From JANQHO01 sp965218075 (GTDB lineage: Bacteria > Bacteroidota > Bacteroidia > Flavobacteriales > Schleiferiaceae), in assembly GCA_965218075.1 (NCBI GenBank), contig CBDCJZ010000003.1, forward strand, positions 1,364,001 through 1,428,000: 64,000 nucleotides of DNA. The letters are read 5' to 3'. The position numbers and the translations under genes are program-made. Numbering within the stretch: the stretch's first letter is position 1; each line of letters begins with the position of its first letter. The notes below the pieces were generated by a model. The model was given only the letters and a program-made list of their open reading frames with translations. It made no database searches and was not told the origin of the DNA. Of this stretch, positions 44,150 to 53,527 are shown piece after piece.

Positions 44150-44404
44150 ATGGCAAATCATAATTCCGCATTAAAGAGGATCAGGAGTGATATCGCTAAA
44201 CGCACTCGTAATCGTTATCAGCATAAAACTATTCGCAATGCTATCCGTGCATTGCGGAACAGCACTAATAAAAAAGAAATAGAGAAAAAAATTCCTGAAG
44301 TATTCTCTATGATTGATAAATTAGCTAAAAAAAAACATATTCATAAGAATAAAGCAGCCAATTTAAAGTCAAGAATAGCACTTCATACACAGAGAATTAC
44401 CTAA
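44150..44404 (+). CDS. rpsT: 30S ribosomal protein S20
   Basis: 84 residues from the ATG at 44150 (MANHNSALKRIRSDIAKRTR), the standard S20 start; a TTG 12 bases upstream is in frame but not needed. Conserved SALKR and KKHIHKNKAANLKSR segments are present. It is a three-helix protein binding the 5' domain of 16S rRNA. The tRNA-Glu gene lies directly upstream. Confidence 0.96.
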   Translation: MANHNSALKRIRSDIAKRTRNRYQHKTIRNAIRALRNSTNKKEIEKKIPEVFSMIDKLAKKKHIHKNKAANLKSRIALHTQRIT

Positions 44405-44946
44405 AAGATTCTTTATCATATCACTAGTTTTTCCAAAAATATTCAATGGATACTAGTGAGCATGAGTCATGCCAATCAACTTATTCAGAAGATATTCTAG
44501 TAACTTGCTTTATGAAAGCTCATTAGAAACAAGTCGTAACTATAAGCGATGCATCTAGCTTCTTCAAATTTCAAATTAGTGTTTCGAAATTAACTTTCTA
44601 TTTACTATTTAAATCACTTCAGTGTTAATTTCTTTTGAAACTTAGCTCTTGACAATTTCAAATTAAACATAATTAATATTCATTAACTATTTATTCACAT
44701 AGATTTATCAGACTAGTTAACTAGTCAGTTGATTTCACTTATTAAGATTTTTCCTATGAACTCTTTTAAGCTATTGTTAGTTATTTTTTCCTAACCTTTA
44801 AATATAGTGATCTCCAATCTTTCTAGGTTGTCAATTAATGTGAGTAAATATTGAAAATCTGGAATAACAGGTGAAATTGAACTTTTTATTCAACATATCA
44901 ACAATATATAATATAATTACTAATTTAAATTAAAATATATAGATTG
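44405..44946. other. AT-rich spacer with a 16-base perfect palindrome
   Basis: About 540 bases after rpsT with no gene. It includes GACTAGTTAACTAGTC at 44711-44726, listed separately. Confidence 0.6.
44711..44726. repeat. Perfect 16-base palindrome GACTAGTTAACTAGTC
   Basis: Identical to its own reverse complement. Each half (GACTAGTT) is the same as the outer end of the IS-like repeats at 11837 and 57455, so it could be an IS excision or head-to-head scar, or simply a regulatory dyad. Confidence 0.6.
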
Positions 44947-46461
44947 ATGTTATTAAAGCTATTAGAATTAGTTCTTTTCTTAGGATTTTCGATAACTTTG
45001 TATTGTCAAAGTGAAGAAGATACCCTCATTTACACTAAGTATTACTATGAAAATGGGAATGTTTCGAGTGAAGGTTACTTACGAAAAGGAAGGCCAGACG
45101 GATACTGGAAAAGTTACTATCGAAACAAAAAACTGAAATCTGAAGGTAATCGTAAAAACTTTGAATTGGAAAGACTTTGGTTTTTTTATAATGAGGACGG
45201 AGATAAAATAGTAGAGATTAGCTATTCTGGAGACCAGAAAAACGGTTTTAGAAAAACTTTTGAAGATGGACAAATAATAAAGGAAGATCATTTTGTTAAT
45301 AATGAATTACAAGGATTTACTCGTAATTACTATTTTACTGGAGAATTAAAAAGTGAACTTCCCTTTGTAGATGGTAATTTGATAGGAATGGGATATGAAT
45401 ATGAAAAAGACGGTAGAATTACAACTCTAATTACTTATAGGGCTGGTATTCTTGCTAAGCAGAGAAGTATTAATCAAAAAGACAAAATAGAGCAAAAACA
45501 GGGTGTATGGGTTGAGTTTTATCCCAATCGGGTAATAAAATTAGAAGGAACTTATGTAAATGACCTTAAGAATGGTTATTGGAAGTACTATCGATCTGAT
45601 GGTAGTCTTATAAAAGTTGAAAAGTGGATAATGGGAGTATTACATCAAAATGCACGAGAAGTAGCAAAAGTTGAAATAATAAGAGAGATTAATCCCAATA
45701 CAGGTAAGTTAGATTTTAAAGGAGCTTATCGAAATGGAAAACCTGATGGAGTTCATCGTAAGTATGATGAAGATGGAAATGTAATAGAGAGTAAAATATA
45801 TGATAATGGTATTGTTCTTTTTGAAGGAATTATTGATGAAAAGGGACGAAAGCAAGATCTTTGGAAAGAATATTACCGTACAGGAGAATTAAAGACTAAG
45901 GGTAGTTATAGAGATAATCTTAAAGTTGGAAATTGGGTATATTATTATATAAATGGCGAAATAGAACAAAAAGGTGATTATCTGAAAGGATTAGCTAATG
46001 ATATTTGGACTTGGTTCCATAATAATGGTCAAATTTGGCGAGAGGAAGAATATTTATTTGGGAAAGAGCATGGATCTTCTGTAGAATACAATGATATAGG
46101 GGTTTTAGTTGCTAAAGGTGACTATGTTGGAGGATTAAAAGATGGTAAATGGTTTTATCAGGTAAATGACCATAGTGAAATAGGTAACTACTTTGAGGGT
46201 CAACGGATAGGTTTTTGGAAGTATTATTATGCTGATAATGGACAACTAAGATTCGAGGGTTCCTATGAGAATGGATTAGAAATGGGGATTCATCTATATT
46301 ATTATCATAACGATCAGATAGAGCGTAGAGGAAATTATACTCTAGGGGAAAAAGATGGTATCTGGGAGTACTTTACTGAAACAGGGGAACATATTATTAC
46401 CATTCAGTATGAGGATGGAAAAGAGATTAAATACAATGGTAAACACATTCGATTATGGTAG
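44947..46461 (+). CDS. Secreted MORN-variant (YwqK-like) repeat protein
   Basis: 504 residues with a signal peptide (~1-20, ending TLYCQS). The rest is built of ~20-25-residue repeats with the pattern G-x-Y-x-x-G-x-x-x-G-x-W-x-Y-Y-x-x-x-G-x-L, for example YLKGLANDIWTWFHNNGQIW, the MORN-variant type found in 'YwqK antitoxin' families. Repeats stack into a beta-meander surface. Despite the family label, no toxin gene is adjacent. It is probably a periplasmic or surface protein of unknown role. The ATG at 44947 is preferred over an adjacent TTG. Confidence 0.85.
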   Translation: MLLKLLELVLFLGFSITLYCQSEEDTLIYTKYYYENGNVSSEGYLRKGRPDGYWKSYYRNKKLKSEGNRKNFELERLWFFYNEDGDKIVEISYSGDQKNGFRKTFEDGQIIKEDHFVNNELQGFTRNYYFTGELKSELPFVDGNLIGMGYEYEKDGRITTLITYRAGILAKQRSINQKDKIEQKQGVWVEFYPNRVIKLEGTYVNDLKNGYWKYYRSDGSLIKVEKWIMGVLHQNAREVAKVEIIREINPNTGKLDFKGAYRNGKPDGVHRKYDEDGNVIESKIYDNGIVLFEGIIDEKGRKQDLWKEYYRTGELKTKGSYRDNLKVGNWVYYYINGEIEQKGDYLKGLANDIWTWFHNNGQIWREEEYLFGKEHGSSVEYNDIGVLVAKGDYVGGLKDGKWFYQVNDHSEIGNYFEGQRIGFWKYYYADNGQLRFEGSYENGLEMGIHLYYYHNDQIERRGNYTLGEKDGIWEYFTETGEHIITIQYEDGKEIKYNGKHIRLW

Positions 46462-46501
46462 AAAAATAGAAGGAGTGATATATCCTACACCCAAGATCAA
46501 A

Positions 46502-47308
46502 TCAGAGGTACCAAACTAGTCTCAGTAACAGACTGATTTCGGCATTATCAATTTCTGCTGGAACTTTAACTTTCCCATCGTCAGGAAGACTGATCCACTC
46601 TTCGTTTTTATATCCTGTATAACGAACTTCAGTTTGAAATCCGATATTTTTTCTAATCATTTTTTCTAATCCAATACCGCTTGTCACAGCTATAAAGTCA
46701 GGGCTCTTTCTTAAAGTTCCAGACATGAACTCATCATTATTAGAACAGGGTTCTGGAACTGGGCAACCAGTATAATGAGCTTGAAACTGTACCTCAACCC
46801 TTCGTATTCCAGCAAGGGCATAAATGCTTGCATCTTGCGATCTTAAAAATCTAGGTTCTCCTCCAAGCTTTAATGTTAGGGCATAGCTTGTTTCCTTTTC
46901 AAAAGTCCACTCTTCTGGCCAACTTTCTCCATATTGGTTACGACCCTCAGATTCTCCTTTTCCAATAAGATATCCCTCTATCTTACCATCATTGTAGATA
47001 ATATCAGGCTCGACATTCAAGTAAAGCCCTTTTTTATTAAGTGGAATACGACAACCTAGAATAAAACCGAAGCCATAAACTGTTCCATTTGCAGAGCTAT
47101 TATCCTGATAGATATTTCCATTTTGTTGCGAGGAAGGATTATGTATTTCAGTAATTTTTTCGTAAGAGGCATAAAGACGTTCAAGCGTGTAAGTAATACC
47201 AATATAAAAAAGTTTACCTTCAATAATAGCATCATTATTTACTTGGCCGTGTACTATTCTACAAGTAGATACTATCACTACTAAAGCTGTCAGCAAAGTA
47301 TATTTCAT
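46502..47308 (-). CDS. Hypothetical exported protein, probable small outer-membrane barrel
   Basis: 268 residues. Signal peptide ~1-21 (ending VHGQ). It has alternating beta strands (YGFGFILGCRIPL, LYLNVEPDIIYN, YALTLKLGGEPRF, SLLLRLVWYL) with a terminal aromatic/hydrophobic strand, as in 8-10-strand outer-membrane proteins. Two cysteines in GCPVPEPCSNN may form a loop disulfide. No named family recognised. Convergent with the MORN-variant gene. Confidence 0.65.
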   Translation of the reverse strand: MKYTLLTALVVIVSTCRIVHGQVNNDAIIEGKLFYIGITYTLERLYASYEKITEIHNPSSQQNGNIYQDNSSANGTVYGFGFILGCRIPLNKKGLYLNVEPDIIYNDGKIEGYLIGKGESEGRNQYGESWPEEWTFEKETSYALTLKLGGEPRFLRSQDASIYALAGIRRVEVQFQAHYTGCPVPEPCSNNDEFMSGTLRKSPDFIAVTSGIGLEKMIRKNIGFQTEVRYTGYKNEEWISLPDDGKVKVPAEIDNAEISLLLRLVWYL

Positions 47309-47373
47309 TATTAAGTAGTTTTATTTAATTCATTAGGCAACACTAAAAATAAAAAGTCAGATAATATACAAAA

Positions 47374-48117
47374 CTATGCTACAAAAATACCTTCCAGAAC
47401 GTTACCCACAAAATAAGCCAGAATGGCTGCTATACCTCCTAGAAAGAGCGTTTCTAGAACGCTTCGGAGCACTTTTGTTTGGTTTACTACTGCTTTTAAA
47501 TAACCTATCAGGCAAAAAGTGATTCCGGTAAAAATAGAAGAATACATAAATAGATTGACGTTTACAGAAGATAGGTAATTAATTGCGTAGATCAATAGTG
47601 GTATAAGACCAAATAATTGAAAACTTAAAAAGGTAATAATTCCCATAGTAATGGGCGATTTGGTTTCTTTGGTCATTTCTAATTCTTCTTTCATCATTAC
47701 ATTTACCCAGCGGTCTTTATCCTCTGTAATTACATTTACTATGCGCTCTAGTAATTCTCCCTTAAAACCTTTAGATTGATAAATTGCTCTTATCTCTTCC
47801 TTTTCTTTTTCTGGAAGGTGGTCTACTTCCCAATATTCGATAGCTTTGTGTTTTTCATAGTTTTCCTGTTTAGATTTAGTGGAGAGATAACTCCCTACAC
47901 TCATAGCAAAACCGTCAGCTATCAAGTTGGAAAAACCTAGGATAATTACTACAGCGCTATCTAGTTGAGCTCCAGCAGCACCTGCCACAACGGCAAAAGT
48001 GGTTACACTTCCGTCAATTCCTCCATAAACAAGCTCACCTAAATATTCCTGAAAGCGATTGATTAAAGAGTTTTTACTACCGTGTATATGTGATTCATGT
48101 TTGTGAAGAAGAACCAA
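47374..48117 (-). CDS. VIT1/CCC1-family iron/manganese transporter
   Basis: 247 residues. N-terminal GELVYGGIDGSVTTFAVVAG is the family signature in the first helix; a second helix holds NLIADGFAMSVGSYLS. A cytosolic acidic/charged segment (~75-145, EKEKEEIRAIY ... EDKDRWVNVMMKEELEM) corresponds to the metal-binding domain, followed by three more membrane helices. It exports Fe2+ or Mn2+ from the cytoplasm by proton exchange in characterised relatives. The start is a TTG at 48117; the His-rich beginning (HKHESHIH) may contact metal. Confidence 0.88.
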   Translation of the reverse strand: MVLLHKHESHIHGSKNSLINRFQEYLGELVYGGIDGSVTTFAVVAGAAGAQLDSAVVIILGFSNLIADGFAMSVGSYLSTKSKQENYEKHKAIEYWEVDHLPEKEKEEIRAIYQSKGFKGELLERIVNVITEDKDRWVNVMMKEELEMTKETKSPITMGIITFLSFQLFGLIPLLIYAINYLSSVNVNLFMYSSIFTGITFCLIGYLKAVVNQTKVLRSVLETLFLGGIAAILAYFVGNVLEGIFVA

Positions 48118-48205
48118 AGCAAAATGATTTTATTACATACTCCTATAATCTTTTTAGTGAATAGAATAACAGTATAAAAATAAAAAATCTACTAAAATAG
48201 TTTAA

Positions 48206-49744
48206 TTACAGCTCAAATTTAATCCCCTGTGCCAATGGTAGCTCGGTGGAATAATTAATAGTATTAGTTTGTCTACGCATATAATTCTTCCAAGAATCTG
48301 ATCCGCTTTCTCGGCCACCTCCAGTTTCTTTTTCACCACCAAAAGCTCCGCCAATCTCAGCTCCGGAAGTACCGACATTTACATTGGCAATACCACAATC
48401 ACTACCTGCATGTGAAAGAAACTTTTCAACTTCTCTCAGGCTAGTGGTCATAATAGCAGAAGACAGTCCTTGTGGAACGGCATTCTGCATTTCTATAGCT
48501 TCATTTATAGAACAATATTTGATAAGGTAAAGGATAGGGGAAAAAGTTTCAGTACGAACAATTGTATAGTCATTTTGAACCTCAGCGATACAAGGTTTCA
48601 CATAACAACCATTGCTATATTCTTCACCTTTTAAACAATCACCTTCTACTAGCATTTTTCCACCTTCTGCCACTATTTTTCTCAAAGCAGTTCTATATAT
48701 CTCCACTGCTTGAGTGTCAATTAGAGGGCCTATGTGATTAGTTGTAGAGAGAGGATTCCCAATTTTCAGTTGATTATAAGCTTTGATCAAACGTTTTTTG
48801 ACATCATCATATACACTTTCCTGAACAATCAGCCTTCGAGTGGAAGTACAACGCTGCCCAGCTGTTCCTACTGCACCAAAAACAGCGCTGATAATGGCAA
48901 TATCTAAATCAGAATTTTCAGTAACAATAATAGCATTGTTCCCGCCTAACTCAAGTAAAGATCTACCTAGTCTACGACTTACTGCCTCACTTACTTTTCT
49001 ACCCATATGGGTAGAACCAGTTGCTGAAATTAAAGAAATTCGATTATCGTTGCTCAACCATTCTCCTACTTCACTTCCACCATTGACTAGACAACAAAGA
49101 CCTTCTGGCAAATCGTTTTCTTTTAGTACCTCAGCAAATATTTTTTGACAGGCAATACCGCACAAGGGAGTTTTTTCAGAGGGCTTCCAAATGCAAACAT
49201 CGCCACAAATCCATGCAATAGCTGTATTCCAACTCCAAACAGCTACAGGGAAATTAAAGGAAGAAATTATACCCACTATTCCAAGTGGATGCCATTGTTC
49301 ATACATGCGATGGCTAGACCTTTCACTGTGCATGGTGAGTCCGTATAATTGACGACTTAACCCAACTGCAAAATCGCAGATATCAATCATTTCTTGTACT
49401 TCACCCCAACCTTCCTGTAGAGGCTTTCCCATTTCGTAAGAAACTAATTTTCCGAGCATGTCTTTCTTTTTGCGTAGCTTATTTCCAAACTGGCGTATAA
49501 CTTCTCCTCTTTTTGGAGTAGGTATCATACGCCAATTTTTGAAAGCCATCAAACTTTTAGTTATAATTTCTTCATATTCGTCTTTTGTAGTGATAGTTAC
49601 TTTTCCAATTAACTGACCGTCAATTGGAGAAAAAGATTTGATAAGCTTACCATTTCCGAAATGATTTTGACCAGTGGAAGAACCTGGGTTTAAGGCCTCT
49701 ATTCTAAGATTTTTAAGTATGGATGGTATATCGATAAAGCTCAT
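48206..49744 (-). CDS. Aldehyde dehydrogenase, ALDH7 (alpha-aminoadipate semialdehyde dehydrogenase-like)
   Basis: 512 residues, close to antiquitin/ALDH7: catalytic Cys299 in GTAGQRCTSTRR, general base Glu265 in LLELGGNNAI, and the NAD-binding ISSFNFPVAVWSWN and SATGSTHMGRKV segments. ALDH7 enzymes oxidise aminoadipate semialdehyde (lysine breakdown) and sometimes betaine aldehyde. An AlaDH/PNT-family protein at 21131 may act in the same pathway, but that is inference. Single gene, ATG start. Confidence 0.9.
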   Translation of the reverse strand: MSFIDIPSILKNLRIEALNPGSSTGQNHFGNGKLIKSFSPIDGQLIGKVTITTKDEYEEIITKSLMAFKNWRMIPTPKRGEVIRQFGNKLRKKKDMLGKLVSYEMGKPLQEGWGEVQEMIDICDFAVGLSRQLYGLTMHSERSSHRMYEQWHPLGIVGIISSFNFPVAVWSWNTAIAWICGDVCIWKPSEKTPLCGIACQKIFAEVLKENDLPEGLCCLVNGGSEVGEWLSNDNRISLISATGSTHMGRKVSEAVSRRLGRSLLELGGNNAIIVTENSDLDIAIISAVFGAVGTAGQRCTSTRRLIVQESVYDDVKKRLIKAYNQLKIGNPLSTTNHIGPLIDTQAVEIYRTALRKIVAEGGKMLVEGDCLKGEEYSNGCYVKPCIAEVQNDYTIVRTETFSPILYLIKYCSINEAIEMQNAVPQGLSSAIMTTSLREVEKFLSHAGSDCGIANVNVGTSGAEIGGAFGGEKETGGGRESGSDSWKNYMRRQTNTINYSTELPLAQGIKFEL

Positions 49745-50166
49745 ACAGAATTATTTTTGGCGAAAATAAGGTTTTTAACATAAGGAAAATAATCAAAAAG
49801 TCTAAAACTAACTTTAGGTATTAACATCAAAAGCATTAAATCTGTTAGATTGACTTGTAGAATTATAGCAATTGCCTTTTTATTTTGTCAATGCACTGGC
49901 TCAAAGAGTTTTCCTTAATCCTTGCCAGAAAGGAAATAGTTTTATTGTAGGACATGATTCAAAACCATAAATGGTTACAATTTGATCTATTGTTGACTTA
50001 ATAGGTTTAATCTCAGAAATACTACTGGTATGAATAGCAGAAAATACCGTTTACCAAGCATTTTTAGGTATTAAAATTTGCTCGGGCTTGGCCAACTTGA
50101 TAGCTGAAATGTAAATTTTTCAAAGCATGGGTAACTCATCAGTTCGATCTGGATTTAAATCAAATT
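49745..50166. other. Decayed spacer downstream of ppk
   Basis: About 420 bases. On the minus strand a fragment SSISEIKPIKSTIDQIVTIY, then GFESCPTIKLFPFWQGLRKT, is open for ~47 codons and protein-like, but it has no start and no recognised family. Probably a gene remnant. Confidence 0.35.
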
Positions 50167-50373
50167 TCACCATGCTCTCTTGAGGATTGAATTTGCTAAG
50201 TAAATTATAAGTATTCTACAGGTAGTAAATACTCCGATGAATCTCCAGATTTTTATTAGATATTTTTTAAAAAATTGGTTAATGTTACCACCCATTAATA
50301 TATTTTCCAACACATTAGTCTCAAATTTAATCCATTTTTTCCAAATAATTCTTTCTAATTTTTGAATTTTCAC
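50167..50373 (-). CDS. Small hypothetical protein overlapping the ppk stop
   Basis: 68 residues. Starts at a GTG that overlaps the ppk TGA (GTGA), so it would be translationally coupled. Composition is basic and hydrophobic (KKYLIKIWRFIGVFTTCRIL) with one possible membrane helix. It could be the remains of a longer downstream gene. Not recognised. Confidence 0.3.
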   Translation of the reverse strand: MKIQKLERIIWKKWIKFETNVLENILMGGNINQFFKKYLIKIWRFIGVFTTCRILIIYLANSILKRAW

Positions 50374-52436
50374 TTTGCCTGATTTGATTGTTTTTTTACG
50401 TAATCATACAAAGCATACTGGGAGCGGATCTTAGGACCTTTTATTTTTCGATAGGCATTATCCAGTTTCTCATTGTACCGGCGTGCTTTTACATTGTCTC
50501 TCCAGTTTATTTTCAAATGCTCTCTCAATTGTTTTTTAACACCATTATCGTATATAGGAGTTGTTACCTCTACTCGATAATCTAGATTACGGGGCATCCA
50601 ATCTGCTGAAGAAATAAAGTATTTAGGATTTCCTCCATTCTCAAAAACTATTACCCTAGAATGTTCTAAAAACCGGTCAAGTATACTGATGGCTTCGATG
50701 TTTTCGCTTATTCCTTTTATTCCGGGGACCAGAGAACAAATGCCCCTTATGATTAGTCGTATTTGTATGCCGTAACAACTGGCTTCATAAAGCTTTTCAA
50801 TAAGCTTTATATCAGAAAGGCTATTCATTTTTATAAAAATTCCAGTCGGATTGCCTTTTTTAGCATGTTCTATCTCTTTGTCAATCAGTCTAAGGAAAAA
50901 TTTACGGGTAGTATACGGTGATACAAAAAGATGCTTGTAATTGAAAATCTTGTAATTTTTTTCTAAAAAGTCAAATACCTTTTTCACTTCTTTTGTGATG
51001 TCTTGCCTAGCTGTTAGCAGGTGGTAATCTATATAGAGCTTAGCGGTAGACTCATTGAAATTACCGGTTCCAATGCTGGCATACAAACGGGTTTTATCTC
51101 CTTCTTTCCTAGTAATTAACAGGAGTTTACCATGAACTTTTAATCCGGGAACTCCAGATATTACTTGTACCCCTTCCATTTGTAATTCTTCTGTCCATTT
51201 AATATTAGCCTTTTCATCAAATCTGGCTCGTAATTCAATTACTGTCGTTACTTGTTTCCCATTTTTAGCAGCGTTTATCAATGCATTGATCACACTTGAC
51301 TTATCGGCTAAGCGATATAAAGTAACTCGAATACTCAACACATTGGGGTCAATAGCTGCTTCTCTCAAAGTTCTGATATAGTAGCTGAAGCTGTGATAGG
51401 GTAGGAATAAGAGAACGTCCTTTTTTCTTAGCACATTAAGGATACTTTGGTCCATGTTCAGATCTGGATGTGGCAAAGAAGGTAAGGGTTCAAATTCCAG
51501 ACTTTTCTTTCCTATCGGTGGAAATTTGATGTAATCCTTTTTATTGTGGTAGCGTCCACCTGAAATTAAGCTATCGTAACTACTTATATTCATTTTTTGA
51601 ACTAGGAATTGCAGCATATCGTTAGAAATATCTTTATCATAAACAAGACGTACTGGATCTCCTACAAGTCTGTTTTTTAAAGATCTGGTAATTTTTTCCA
51701 GAAAGCTTTTAGAAATATCATCGTCCACGTCCAATTCAGCATCACGGGTAATCTTTATCGTGTGTGCTTCTATCCAGTCAAAATCGTAGATAAAGAGGAT
51801 ATATTCCAGATTGTAACGGATTACATCTTCCAAGTACATAATATACTGCTTTCCGAATTTTGGAAGTTTTACAAAACGACCTAAGAGATCAGAAGGCACC
51901 TCAGTCAGGGCTATATCTGGTTTTTCAGGTTCGTTATTTCGGATAAGTTTTATAGCTAGGTAAATAGATTTATCCCTTAACTCGGGCATTCTTTCCCGTT
52001 CGTTGAGGATTAGAGTAAATACTGTAGGGCTTACTTTTTCTATAAAGTATTTGCGCACAAACTCCTGCTGATTGATCGTTAAATTCTTTTCATTGACAAA
52101 GTAGATATCTTCTTTTTCTAATTCAGCTATCAAAATATCATTAGTCTCCTGCGACTTAGATTGCATTTCTATTGCCTGATTCGATATCTCTTCCAAGATC
52201 TTTTCCGGAGTATAGCCTCCAAGCCTTTTCTCAACGCTATCATTGAGTTGGGATAAGCGCTTTATACTGGCATAACGTACTCGGAAAAACTCATCCATGT
52301 TCTTGGAAAAAATTCCAAGAAAACGTATTCTTTCAATAAGGGGATTATTTTTGTTTTGAGCTTCTTGCAGTACACGTTCATTAAACGATAGCCAACTGAT
52401 GTCTCTGGCTATAACAAGTTTTTGTGCTTCTTTCAC
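50370..52436 (-). CDS. ppk: Polyphosphate kinase 1
   Basis: Synthesises inorganic polyphosphate from ATP, reversibly. 688 residues. N-terminal RDISWLSFNERVLQEAQ and FFRVRYASIKRL are PPK1 signatures; the phosphorylated His435 lies in LKVHGKLLLI, and the second PLD-like half carries a His in FLEHSRVIVFENGG with RNLDYRVEVTTPI near the end. The 5' end overlaps sixA by 4 bases, so the two are coupled. Confidence 0.96.
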   Translation of the reverse strand: MKEAQKLVIARDISWLSFNERVLQEAQNKNNPLIERIRFLGIFSKNMDEFFRVRYASIKRLSQLNDSVEKRLGGYTPEKILEEISNQAIEMQSKSQETNDILIAELEKEDIYFVNEKNLTINQQEFVRKYFIEKVSPTVFTLILNERERMPELRDKSIYLAIKLIRNNEPEKPDIALTEVPSDLLGRFVKLPKFGKQYIMYLEDVIRYNLEYILFIYDFDWIEAHTIKITRDAELDVDDDISKSFLEKITRSLKNRLVGDPVRLVYDKDISNDMLQFLVQKMNISSYDSLISGGRYHNKKDYIKFPPIGKKSLEFEPLPSLPHPDLNMDQSILNVLRKKDVLLFLPYHSFSYYIRTLREAAIDPNVLSIRVTLYRLADKSSVINALINAAKNGKQVTTVIELRARFDEKANIKWTEELQMEGVQVISGVPGLKVHGKLLLITRKEGDKTRLYASIGTGNFNESTAKLYIDYHLLTARQDITKEVKKVFDFLEKNYKIFNYKHLFVSPYTTRKFFLRLIDKEIEHAKKGNPTGIFIKMNSLSDIKLIEKLYEASCYGIQIRLIIRGICSLVPGIKGISENIEAISILDRFLEHSRVIVFENGGNPKYFISSADWMPRNLDYRVEVTTPIYDNGVKKQLREHLKINWRDNVKARRYNEKLDNAYRKIKGPKIRSQYALYDYVKKQSNQAK

Positions 52437-52930
52437 TTAATTTTCCTTTTTTTGGGATAATTAAAGAATGTCAATTCTGATCTTTTGTCAATGTTTTTCC
52501 AATTAGCTTCTCTAAGTTTGAGACAGACTATTCCGGTTGTGGGTACATTGTCAATACGGTCATTTATACAGAGGTTTATAAAGTCAATAATAGCTGGATT
52601 ATGGCCGAAGATCATTACTGAGTTCAATTTGTCATCCAAATCTTTCACAACATGAAAAAGATCTTTGGAAGAAGCATTATAAATAGCTTCTTCCATTCTA
52701 AGTTCACTAGAGCAATGTTCCAGATTTTTAGAGAAAATAAGAGCAGTATGCAAAGCTCTTATAGCAGGACTGGAAATAATAAGGTCTGGTCGATCACCCT
52801 GTTCCATAAGCCATACTGAAGCCCTGTAAGCATCTTTAATACCTCTTATCTTTAAAGGGCGATCCATGTCCATCACTCCTTCGTGTTTCCAAGATGATTT
52901 TCCATGTCTTACCAGATATAGTTTTTTCAT
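52433..52930 (-). CDS. sixA: SixA-like phosphohistidine phosphatase
   Basis: 165 residues of the histidine phosphatase superfamily. Catalytic LVRHGKSSW at ~6-14, second-site Arg/His in SSPAIRALHTA and the later His in MIFGHNPAI. SixA removes phosphate from phosphohistidine proteins. The ppk start overlaps its stop by 4 bases, an arrangement linking phosphohistidine and polyphosphate enzymes in one operon. ATG start; no other gene within ~600 bases upstream. Confidence 0.88.
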   Translation of the reverse strand: MKKLYLVRHGKSSWKHEGVMDMDRPLKIRGIKDAYRASVWLMEQGDRPDLIISSPAIRALHTALIFSKNLEHCSSELRMEEAIYNASSKDLFHVVKDLDDKLNSVMIFGHNPAIIDFINLCINDRIDNVPTTGIVCLKLREANWKNIDKRSELTFFNYPKKRKIK

Positions 52931-53527
52931 AAAATCTCTTGCGTTTTTTATTTGAAACTCGAAAGTTACTTAATACAAATCAAGTTTAAATTCTTGAAAG
53001 AAAAATAACAACAAGTTGACAGGGAAGTAATTTTACGGTAAAGCAAATGAACTGCAACCTTGCACCAATAATCAAATTTATTAATTGATGAAAGTTGAAA
53101 CAAACACCTCCTATAAAACCAATTATGCAAAGAAGGAAATATTATATTTTTGTCCAAAAAAACTATCAAATAAAAAGGATACGGCTATTTTGGTAAGTAT
53201 GCTAAACTAAAAATAGATTGTACCAAAGCCACTTTTTTTAGTATCATTTTGGTGTCACTCAATTACAACTTTTCTTTTAAAATAAAGCATTTTTTCGTAA
53301 TTTAGGATAGCTTCTAGGTTATGCTTTTAACCTCACTTTATAGTTTAATATAGTTATTTGACTTTAAGTTTTTCCATTTCACCGATTACAGTGGTTTGGA
53401 TTTGAGATCTTAATTCGATGCACAAGAGCAATAAATGCTTAAAAATGAAAAGACATTTTTCATTTGAAGCATGATTTTTAATTGAGAAAACAAAACCGAG
53501 TATTTTATATAGCTTATTCAATGAAGA
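52931..53527. other. Divergent spacer between sixA and the AddB-like gene
   Basis: About 600 bases, AT-rich, no gene identified. It should contain the divergent promoters of sixA-ppk and the nuclease gene, but no strong TAnnTTTG pair was picked out. Confidence 0.5.

Noticed and set aside
44947..46461. Toxin-antitoxin locus based on the YwqK label
   Set aside because: No toxin gene next to it; the neighbours are rpsT and an exported protein, and the protein is secreted.
52966..53169. 67-residue minus-strand open frame upstream of sixA
   Set aside because: No conserved motif and no sign of selection by eye; treated as spacer.
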